This document shows positions 18,696 to 25,609 of a stretch of DNA of 64,000 nucleotides, piece after piece (the stretch's first letter is position 1; the number at the start of each line of letters is the position of its first letter). Origin of the DNA: Streptomyces resistomycificus (GTDB taxonomy: Bacteria > Actinomycetota > Actinomycetes > Streptomycetales > Streptomycetaceae). The notes beneath the pieces were generated by a model, which worked only from the letters and a program-made list of their open reading frames with translations, was not told where the DNA came from and ran no database searches. The stretch covers positions 248,001-312,000 of the forward strand of contig NZ_KQ948988.1 of the NCBI RefSeq assembly GCF_001514265.1, in the 5' to 3' direction. The position numbers and the translations under genes are program-made.

Positions 18696-19247
18696 GTGAC
18701 GTCGTCCTTCGAGTTCAACACGTACCCCGCGCGGTTGTCCGACGCGGAGCGCGACAAGGCGCTGAAGGTGCTGCGTGACGGCGCCGCCATGGGCCGGCTC
18801 TCGCACGACACGTTCGTGCGGCGGATGGAACTGGCGCTCTCGGCCCGCCGCTCCGAGGAACTCGCGGCGCTCACCGCCGACCTGCCCACGGAGAGCCGCC
18901 TCTCGCGGGCCGTGTTCGGCACCGTCGAGGCCGTCTCCGGCTTCACCGTACGGCTGCGCAGGGCCTGGCAGGCCGAGCGTCTGCCCAAGCTCCTGCTGCC
19001 CCACCCGGGCACCGGCCACGCCCTGCGGATCGGCCGCGACCCCGCCAACGGGCTGCGCCTGACCCACGAGACGGTCTCCCGCATTCACGCCGAACTCAGC
19101 CGCCAGGGCGGCATGTGGGTGCTGCGCGACCTCGGTTCGACCAACGGCACGACGGTGAACGGGCGGCGGGTGATCGGCGCGGCCGTCGTCCGCGAGGGCG
19201 ACCAGGTCGGGTTCGGACAGATGGCGTTCCGTCTGTCGACCCACTGA
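18696..19247 (+). CDS. DUF1707 and FHA-domain protein
   Basis: Protein of 183 residues. The N-terminal ~55 residues (RLSDAERDKALKVLRDGAAMGRLSHDTFVRRMELAL) are a DUF1707 domain. Residues ~105-183 form a forkhead-associated domain with the phosphothreonine-binding signature: RIGRDPANGLRL, VSRIHAEL and DLGSTNGTTVNGRRV. It should bind phosphothreonine peptides made by Ser/Thr kinases. GACAAT ends about 12 bases before the GTG and no ribosome site is seen, so a short leader is likely. Partner kinase is not in the window. Confidence 0.87.
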   Translation: MTSSFEFNTYPARLSDAERDKALKVLRDGAAMGRLSHDTFVRRMELALSARRSEELAALTADLPTESRLSRAVFGTVEAVSGFTVRLRRAWQAERLPKLLLPHPGTGHALRIGRDPANGLRLTHETVSRIHAELSRQGGMWVLRDLGSTNGTTVNGRRVIGAAVVREGDQVGFGQMAFRLSTH

Positions 19248-19314
19248 GTCAACGCTTAGCTCTGGCCCACGCTTTACACACGGTTTCGCCTCAAGTCCCT
19301 TTGCGTTTCATGGT

Positions 19315-19332
19315 GTTGACGTACCCGTCAAC
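19315..19332. promoter_or_regulatory. Palindrome and possible promoter upstream of the M14 peptidase gene
   Basis: GTTGAC and GTCAAC face each other across 6 bases. TTGACG (19316-19321) inside it matches a -35 box, so the palindrome may be an operator over the promoter of the carboxypeptidase-inhibitor operon. A -10 box is not clear. Confidence 0.4.
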
Positions 19333-19385
19333 TCGTGACTGACTGTGCTTACACCATGCACATCAGGTGAACCGACGGCACCACA

Positions 19386-20750
19386 TTGTGGAGGTGTGCC
19401 CTGCCGCCCCTCCTCCGCTACCCGACCGTCGACGAACTCGGCACCAGGGCGGCCGCCCTGGTCGCCCGACATCCCGAGGACGCCCGACTGCGCCGGGCGG
19501 GCACCTCGCGCGCGGGCACCCCCCTGTGGCTGCTCTCCGTCGGTCACGGCAGCCGCCAGGCCCTCGTCGTCGCCGGCCCGCACGCCAACGAGCCCGTTGG
19601 CGGCGCCACCGTCCTCAGACTCGCCGAGCGTGCCCTCGCCGACCCCACCCTCACCACGGGCGCCGACGCCACCTGGAACCTGCTGCTCTGCCTCGACCCC
19701 GACGGCCTGCGCCGCAACGAACGCTGGCTGCGTGGCCCGTACACCCTCGGCCACTACTTCCGGAACTTCTTCCGGCCCGGCTTCCTGGAGCAGCCCGAAT
19801 GGCTGCCCGACGGCGCCGCCGGGGCCGTACTGCCGGAAACCCGGACCCTGCTCAGCCTCCAGGACGAGCTGCGGCCCTTCTTCCAGTGCTCCCTGCACGG
19901 CGTCGACGTCGGCGGCGGCTTCGTCGAACTCACCCGCGACCTGCCCGGCCTCGCCCAGCGCGTCGCGCACACCGCGGCCCGCCTGGGCATACCGCGCGAA
20001 CTCGGCCCGTACGACACCCTCTACTGGCCCAACCTCGGCCCGGCCGTCTACCGGATACCGCCGCCCCGGCCCACCGACCTGGCCGCGGCGATCACCGAGG
20101 CCGCCGTCGAGTCCACCTGGTTCCACCCGCACCGGCACGGCACGGTGACCGCCGTCGTCGAGGCACCCATGTGGGGCGTGGCCGCCGTGGAGGACGGCAC
20201 CCCGCCCGCGGACGCCGCCGCGGTGCTGCGCACCGTCAGCCACACCCTGCGCCGCGACGCACACCTCCTGGAGCGGATCCTCGCGCGGATCCGGCCGCAC
20301 CTCGCCGCCGCACCGGACACGGCCCGGCTGCTCGCCCCGGTCGAGGACTACCTCCTGGTCTGCCCCGGACTCGCCGACGCCTGGGACCCCGACGTCGGCG
20401 CCGGCGAGCGCCCTCTGCCGCCGCTCAGCACCGGCCATCTGACCGCCCTGCGCATCGCCGGACGCCGGCTGGCCCTGCGGACGGCGGGCCTGCTGCACCA
20501 GCTCCTGACCCGCTCCGGCACCGACCCGGCCGACGCGCTGCCGGAACTGGACCGGCTGGTCGACGAGTGGTGCGCCGACTACCACGACGGCTGCGGAGCA
20601 CGCTGGATCCCGGTGGCACGGCAGGTGGAGTACCAGTCGCGGGTGGTGCTCGCCGCCTTCGACCTCGCCGGCCGGTACGCGCCCGCGTGCTCCCGTTCGG
20701 GTGAGTCGGGGTGGGGTTCGGAGGCCACCGTGCCGATGCATCGGGAATGA
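19386..20750 (+). CDS. M14-family zinc carboxypeptidase (copy A)
   Basis: Peptidase of about 454 residues. The zinc motif is in VVAGPHANEPVGG (HxxE), followed by a DPDGLRRNERW segment (Arg/Asn substrate contacts) and a later His in QCSLHGVDVGGGFVEL. No signal peptide or membrane helix is evident, so it is probably intracellular despite its partner. The start is uncertain: TTG at 19386 has no clear ribosome site, whereas a CTG 15 bases later sits 6 bases behind GGAGG. The stop overlaps the next gene, an SSI-like inhibitor, as ATGA. Copy B lies 0.5 kb away in opposite orientation and is clearly homologous (RYPTV.EL, TSRAG, LSVGH, ANEP.GG, FRP...QPEW). Confidence 0.85.
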   Translation: MWRCALPPLLRYPTVDELGTRAAALVARHPEDARLRRAGTSRAGTPLWLLSVGHGSRQALVVAGPHANEPVGGATVLRLAERALADPTLTTGADATWNLLLCLDPDGLRRNERWLRGPYTLGHYFRNFFRPGFLEQPEWLPDGAAGAVLPETRTLLSLQDELRPFFQCSLHGVDVGGGFVELTRDLPGLAQRVAHTAARLGIPRELGPYDTLYWPNLGPAVYRIPPPRPTDLAAAITEAAVESTWFHPHRHGTVTAVVEAPMWGVAAVEDGTPPADAAAVLRTVSHTLRRDAHLLERILARIRPHLAAAPDTARLLAPVEDYLLVCPGLADAWDPDVGAGERPLPPLSTGHLTALRIAGRRLALRTAGLLHQLLTRSGTDPADALPELDRLVDEWCADYHDGCGARWIPVARQVEYQSRVVLAAFDLAGRYAPACSRSGESGWGSEATVPMHRE

Positions 20751-21166
20751 CGCACACCACCACAGCGACAGCGGTACGGGGCGGACTGCTCGCGGCGGCC
20801 GCCCTCCTCCTCGCCACCGCCGCCCCGGCCGACGCGACGCCCCAGGAGTCCGCCCGGGGCGACTGGCTCTACGTCACGGTCACCACGGGCGACGCCCGCT
20901 CCAGCGACACCCGCGGCACCCTGCTCCTGTGCGACCCGCCCCAGGGCCACCGGCACGCCGCCGAGGCCTGCGCGCAACTCGCGACGGCCGCCGGCGACAT
21001 CCACGCCTTCGGGTCCCGGGAAGGCTACTGCCCGATGATCTACGCCCCGGTGACCGCCCACGCGCGGGGGCGGTGGCAAGGCCGGCCCGTGGAGTACCGG
21101 GAGACGTTCTCGAACACGTGCGTCATGGGGGCGCGCACGGGAGCGGTCTTCGCGCTGGACGGCTGA
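20747..21166 (+). CDS. Secreted subtilisin inhibitor-like (SSI family) protease inhibitor
   Basis: Exported protein of 139 residues with a signal peptide (about 1-30, cleavage after ADA). The mature part has four cysteines (62, 75, 95, 125), matching the two disulfides of Streptomyces subtilisin inhibitor. It contains the reactive-site loop YCPMIYAPV, with Met97 at the P1 position as in SSI itself, and the C-terminal signature RWQGRPVEYRETFSNTC. The reactive-site Asp of the usual YDPV is Ala here. The ATG is inside the stop of the upstream carboxypeptidase gene (ATGA), implying translational coupling. Expected to inhibit subtilisin-type serine proteases outside the cell. Confidence 0.88.
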   Translation: MTHTTTATAVRGGLLAAAALLLATAAPADATPQESARGDWLYVTVTTGDARSSDTRGTLLLCDPPQGHRHAAEACAQLATAAGDIHAFGSREGYCPMIYAPVTAHARGRWQGRPVEYRETFSNTCVMGARTGAVFALDG

Positions 21167-21232
21167 CAGCGCGTGCCGTGACGCACGCACGCGCGCCACA
21201 CCGATGCCGTGCGCGTCCCACCGGACGGCCGC

Positions 21233-22483
21233 TCACGCCGCCCGGTCGCGTGCGTGCAGCGCCGCGGCGACGACCGTGCGCGACTGGTGCTCGACCTGGT
21301 GCTCCAAGGGCACCCAGCGGGCCCGGAAGCGCTCGGCGAACGCGTGGCTCCAGGTCGCCACGAGCCGTTCGAGCCGCGGCGCCGCATGGTCCTCGCTCTC
21401 CCGCAGGACCCGCAGCAGCATCGCCGCCGCCCGCAGCGGCAGCCGGCGTCCGAAGGCGTCCACGCTGCCCACGTACGCCCTGCTGTTGTCGGCGGGCGGG
21501 GTGTGGACCCAGTCCGAGGCCAGCCCCGGCACCAGTTCCAGCCCCCACCTGGCGGCCCGCAGCAGAGGCCCGTCGACGTCCGGGAGCCGGGGCTGCGCGT
21601 CGGCGAGGATCCGCTCCACCTCCAGCGAGTCCCGCAGCAGCCGGCCCGCCAGTTGTCGCAACGCGGCCGCCGGCGCCGGATGCGGTGTGGGGTCGTCCAC
21701 CAGGTCGCTCGCCCACATCGGCACCTCCACCACCGCGGTCAGACCGCCGTAGCGGTGGGCGTGGTACCAGGTGCTGTGCCGGGCGTCGTCCGGCATGCTC
21801 GGATACGCCGCACCCGCCCCCGGAGCGGGCATGACGTGCACGCCGGGCCCGGAGGCCGGCCAGCCCGCGGCGTCCGAGGCGCCCGTCTCCACCGGTATGT
21901 TCAGCTCCGCCGCGGACTTGGCGAACGGCTCGGCCAGGCCCGGGACGTCCCTCGTCAGCTGCACCCAGCTGCCGCCCAGGTCGGTGCCGTGCAGGGTCAC
22001 CTGGAGGTAGGGGCGCACCTCGTCGATGACGCCGGTCAGCGCGCGCGTCTCCGGGGGCAGCCGGTCCGGTGGCAGCAGGGACGGCGACCACTCCGGCTGC
22101 TCGTGCCCGGCGGGACGGAAGAACCCGAGGTGGTAGTCGAACAGACTGCGGGGTGCCGGGGTGACGTGGAGGCTGGCCCCGTCGGGATCGGCGCACAGCA
22201 GGAAGTGCCAGGACGTGTCGCTGCGCAACTCCCGCTCGCGCAGCACCCGTTCGGCGACCGCCAGGAGCGTGGATCCGCCGGTCGGCTCGTTGGAGTGGGC
22301 GCCCGCGACCACCAGGACGGCACGGCGGGCATGACCGACGGACAGCAGATGCAGGGGCCGGCCGGCGCGGGAGGAGCCCACCTGTCTCAGGGTGCACACG
22401 CCGGGTCGGTGGGCGGCCAGCGCCCGTGCGGACGTGACCAGTTCGGTCACCGTGGGGTAGCGCAGCTCCGGCAGGAGACTCAC
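21233..22483 (-). CDS. M14-family zinc carboxypeptidase (copy B)
   Basis: Paralogue of copy A, about 416 residues from this start. The HxxE zinc motif is in VVAGAHSNEPTGG; DPDGASLHV and VTLHGTDLGGSWVQLTRD follow in the same order as in copy A, and the C-terminal region ending WVPLEHQVEHQSRTVVAAALHARD matches too. GTG at 22483 is chosen because homology to copy A begins immediately after it; in-frame GTG codons at 22492 and 22561 are alternatives. Convergent with the carboxypeptidase A-inhibitor operon. No signal peptide seen. Confidence 0.83.
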   Translation of the reverse strand: MSLLPELRYPTVTELVTSARALAAHRPGVCTLRQVGSSRAGRPLHLLSVGHARRAVLVVAGAHSNEPTGGSTLLAVAERVLRERELRSDTSWHFLLCADPDGASLHVTPAPRSLFDYHLGFFRPAGHEQPEWSPSLLPPDRLPPETRALTGVIDEVRPYLQVTLHGTDLGGSWVQLTRDVPGLAEPFAKSAAELNIPVETGASDAAGWPASGPGVHVMPAPGAGAAYPSMPDDARHSTWYHAHRYGGLTAVVEVPMWASDLVDDPTPHPAPAAALRQLAGRLLRDSLEVERILADAQPRLPDVDGPLLRAARWGLELVPGLASDWVHTPPADNSRAYVGSVDAFGRRLPLRAAAMLLRVLRESEDHAAPRLERLVATWSHAFAERFRARWVPLEHQVEHQSRTVVAAALHARDRAA

Positions 22484-22561
22484 CCCCGTCACACCGTCAC
22501 ATCCGCCCGGCTTCGCAATCCGCAGTACCCCACGCTCCGGTTGAGCTGTCAAGGACGCCAC

Positions 22562-22889
22562 GGGGGAGGCTCCAGGGGGCGCCCGGATGCATTCAGCGGC
22601 CGCAGGGCCTGCGGCGAGCCGGGCCCGAGGCGGCAGAGGGGTCAGGGAGCCCGGACGGACGGGGTAGCGTGCTGCCGAACCCGCCGCTGGTCAGGCGACC
22701 GGCCGGTCCCGTGGCGCACCTCCTCGCCCCGCGTGGGTACGCCGTCGTCGAGCCCCCGGCGCCCGCCGGATCCGACGCTCACCACCACACGCCCTCCCCG
22801 AGGCAGGAGCCCCGGGAGCACGCTCCGGGGTGAGCCGGTCGCGAGACCACCTCCGCACGCCTGCCCGCACACCTCCGGCGCACGCCACC
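22562..22889. other. Intergenic stretch upstream of carboxypeptidase B
   Basis: No convincing gene on either strand; codon usage in the possible frames is atypical. It leads directly into a degenerate repeat region. Confidence 0.4.
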
Positions 22890-23140
22890 CCCGCGCGCGT
22901 CTTCCGTCGCGTGCTGCGCCCCGCTCTCGTCTTCCGGCGCGTGTCCCGCCCGCACTGGTCTTGCGGCGCACGCCACCCCAGCACTGGTCTTGCGGCGCGC
23001 GTCACGCCCGCACTCGTCTTCCGTCCCGCATCACGCCCGCACTCGTCTACCGGCCGTGCCGCGCCCGCACCCGCCCGCCCGCCCACGCCACCCCCGCACC
23101 CGCCTACCCGCGCACGCCACGCCACACCCGCCTACCCGGG
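22890..23140. repeat. Degenerate ~29-30 bp tandem repeat, pyrimidine-rich on + strand
   Basis: Recurring core GCACTSGTCTTSCGGCG with CGCGTCACGCCC-type links. Clear copies start near 22952, 22981, 23010 and 23039, with worn copies on both sides. Units abut with no unique spacers, so it is a minisatellite rather than CRISPR. It lies just downstream of treY. Confidence 0.65.
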
Positions 23141-23155
23141 CACGCCCCGCCCAGC

Positions 23156-25504
23156 TCAGCCCACCCGCTCCAACAGCGCCACCGGCAGGCGCTCGAACAG
23201 CTGCTCCACGCGTGCGTGTCCCGTGAACTCCCGCTCCGGGGCCAGCACGTCGGCCCAGCGGCCCGGCGGCAGCGGCAGCACCGTGTCCCGCCAGCCGCCC
23301 GCCTCGGCCAGCCGCAGGGACAACCGGGTGACGGCCGTGAGGACGTCTCCCGACCGCGTGTACGCCACGCAGTGGGCCGCCGCCGGACCCTCGGCGGTGA
23401 GCGGCGTGTACGTCGCCGACTCGCCGAAGGTGTCGGGGCGCCGCGCGCGCAGGCCGAGCGCCGCCCGCGTCACCGCCCCCTTGTCCCCGGGGTCCTCCGG
23501 CGGGAACCGCACGGGCCTGCGGTTGTCCGGGTCCACCAGGGCCCGGTACTCGCTCTCCGTGCCCTGGTAGACGTCCGGCACACCAGGCATCGTCAGATGG
23601 ACCAGGGCCGTGCCCAGCACGTTCGCCCGGACATGGGGCTCCAGAGCGCGCCGGAAGGCGGCCACGTGCTCACCCGGCGCCCCGCACGGCCCCGCCGCGA
23701 CGAACGCCGCCACCGCCTCCTCGTAGGCGGGCTCCTGCTCCGTCCAGCTCGTGTACAGCCCGGCCTCCCGCACGTGCTTCCGCAGGGCCTCCTGGACCCG
23801 CTCCGGGGCCGCCGGGCCCAGTGCGAACACCGTCTGCCAGGCCGCCCAGGCCAGCTGAGCGTCCGGAACACCCTCCCCGGTGCGCGTGACCTCGGCCAGC
23901 ACGTCGGCCCAGCGCTGCGGGCACTGCGTGAGGACGGCCAGCGCCGCCCGTACGTCGGCACTGCGCTTGGTGTCGTGCGTCGAGACGACCGTCCCGCCCA
24001 CCGGCCAGTCGCGCTGGACGCGCGCGCAGTAGGCGTGGAAGTCCTCCGCGAGGACCGCCGGGCGTCCCGGCTCGCCGCCCACCTCGGTCGCCGACAGCAG
24101 CGGCACATAGCGGTAGAACGCCGTGTCCTCCACGGACTTGGCGCGCAGCGCCGAGGAGGTCTGCGCGAAGCGCGTCCGGAACTCCACGTGCGCGGGCCCG
24201 TCGCCGTGGCGTCCGAGCACCAGGTCGCGCACGACGTCGACCGCGCCGGCCTCCTCGGGGACCACGAAGGCGAGCCGCGCCTCGGCCGCGGCCTCCTCGG
24301 TGACCACCCGGGCCGCGTCCCCCGAGGCGTACGGCCGGTAGACCTCCAGGCGGACGAGGAGTTCCTGCAGGGCCGTGCGCAGCGCCCAGGGCGCCCGGTC
24401 GCGCAGCGCGGGTTCCGGCGACAGGGCGCACAGGCGGCTCGCCACCCGGGTCAGCCGGTCGGTCTCCGCCGCCAGCTCGTGCGTGAGCACCTTGTACGCC
24501 GCCCGTCGCACCGTCGCCGCCCAGTCACCGCCCCGGTCCGTCTGCGGCGCCGCGAACCGCCGGTACTGGCCGAGGAGTTCCCCGGCCCCCGCCGGGTCCG
24601 TGAAGAGACCGTCGACGTGCCGCAGCGCGTCGTAGCCGGTGGTGCCCGCGACGGGCCAGGACGCCGGCAGGTGCTCCCCGTCCGCGAGGATCTTCTCCAC
24701 GACCGTCCAGCGGCCGCCGGTCGCCTCGTGCAGCCGCAGGAGGTAGGCGTCGGGGTCGGCTAGGCCGTCGGGGTGGTCGACGCGCAGGCCCTCGATCACG
24801 CCCTCGTGGAGGAGTTCGAGGATCTTGGTGTGGGTGGCCTCGAAGACCTCCGGGTCCTCGACCCGCACCCCGATGAGCTCCGAGATGCTGAAGAAGCGAC
24901 GGTAGTTGAGCTCCGTACGGGCCAGCCGCCACCACACGGGCCGGTACCACTGCGCGTCCAGGAGCTGCGGCAGCGGCAGCTCCTCGGTGCCCTCGCGCAG
25001 CGGGAAGACGTGGTCGTAGTAGCGCAGCAGGCTTCCCTCGACCTTCAGGTGTTCGATCTCCGCGCCGAGGGGCTGCCCGAGCACCGGGAGCAGCACCTGG
25101 CCGCCCTGCGCCTCCCAGTCGATGTCGAACCAGCGCGCGTACGCCGACTTGGGGCCCTCCCGCAGGACCGCCCACAGGGCGCGGTTGTGGCGCGGCGCCA
25201 TCGCCATGTGGTTGGGCACGATGTCCACGACGAGGCCGAGCCTGTGCTCCCGCGCGGTGCGCGCCAGGGCCCGCAGTCCCTCCTCACCGCCCAGCTCCTC
25301 GCGCACGCGCGCGGGGTCCACGACGTCGTAGCCGTGCGCCGAGCCCGGGACGGCCTCCAGGACAGGCGACAGGTGCAGGTGCGAGACGCCGAGCGAGGCC
25401 AGGTACGGCACGGCCGCCGCCGCGGCCGAGAACGGGAACTCGGGCTGCAGCTGCAACCGGTAGGTGGCCGTCGGCACCGCCGGTTCGGTTCGCTCAGGTG
25501 TCAT
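23156..25504 (-). CDS. treY: Malto-oligosyltrehalose synthase
   Basis: Intramolecular transglucosylase of 782 residues that turns the reducing end of maltooligosaccharides into a trehalose unit. It begins TATYRLQLQPEFPF, the usual TreY opening, and contains VVDIVPNHMA, GLRVDHPDGLADP (nucleophile Asp, about residue 243), VVEKILADGEHLP (acid/base Glu, about 270) and STHDTKRSADVRARL-like region near 510. The ATG overlaps the stop of a 13-codon upstream ORF as ATGA. glgX lies just upstream and treZ downstream on the same strand. Confidence 0.95.
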   Translation of the reverse strand: MTPERTEPAVPTATYRLQLQPEFPFSAAAAAVPYLASLGVSHLHLSPVLEAVPGSAHGYDVVDPARVREELGGEEGLRALARTAREHRLGLVVDIVPNHMAMAPRHNRALWAVLREGPKSAYARWFDIDWEAQGGQVLLPVLGQPLGAEIEHLKVEGSLLRYYDHVFPLREGTEELPLPQLLDAQWYRPVWWRLARTELNYRRFFSISELIGVRVEDPEVFEATHTKILELLHEGVIEGLRVDHPDGLADPDAYLLRLHEATGGRWTVVEKILADGEHLPASWPVAGTTGYDALRHVDGLFTDPAGAGELLGQYRRFAAPQTDRGGDWAATVRRAAYKVLTHELAAETDRLTRVASRLCALSPEPALRDRAPWALRTALQELLVRLEVYRPYASGDAARVVTEEAAAEARLAFVVPEEAGAVDVVRDLVLGRHGDGPAHVEFRTRFAQTSSALRAKSVEDTAFYRYVPLLSATEVGGEPGRPAVLAEDFHAYCARVQRDWPVGGTVVSTHDTKRSADVRAALAVLTQCPQRWADVLAEVTRTGEGVPDAQLAWAAWQTVFALGPAAPERVQEALRKHVREAGLYTSWTEQEPAYEEAVAAFVAAGPCGAPGEHVAAFRRALEPHVRANVLGTALVHLTMPGVPDVYQGTESEYRALVDPDNRRPVRFPPEDPGDKGAVTRAALGLRARRPDTFGESATYTPLTAEGPAAAHCVAYTRSGDVLTAVTRLSLRLAEAGGWRDTVLPLPPGRWADVLAPEREFTGHARVEQLFERLPVALLERVG

Positions 25505-25542
25505 GCAGACCTACGTACCCGCCCCGCCGCCTTTCGTGTCAT
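25501..25542 (-). CDS. 13-residue upstream ORF coupled to treY
   Basis: ATG preceded by GGAGGAG at 6 bases, far better than any site directly before treY, encodes MTRKAAGRVRRSA and stops in an ATGA overlap with the treY start. Ribosomes probably reach treY through it. The peptide is strongly basic and may have no role beyond coupling. Confidence 0.5.
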   Translation of the reverse strand: MTRKAAGRVRRSA

Positions 25543-25548
25543 CGCCGC

Positions 25549-25566
25549 CTCCTCCGTTCGGAGGAG
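25549..25566 (-). promoter_or_regulatory. Hairpin covering the ribosome site of the treY upstream ORF
   Basis: On the transcribed strand CTCCTCC pairs perfectly with GGAGGAG around a GAAC loop. The right arm is the ribosome-binding site itself, so folding would hide it. It lies in the 105-bp glgX-treY gap. Confidence 0.5.
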
Positions 25567-25609
25567 TGAGAAGAGCCTTCGAGGGACCGTTCGTGGCTGA
25601 CGGCCCCTC

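Noticed and set aside
22890..23140. Possible CRISPR array
   Set aside because: Units are contiguous and degenerate with no unique spacers, and no cas genes are nearby.
21209..24763. Forward 3.5-kb open frame over carboxypeptidase B and treY
   Set aside because: It runs antisense to two clear enzymes, lacks any domain and is an artefact of high GC content.
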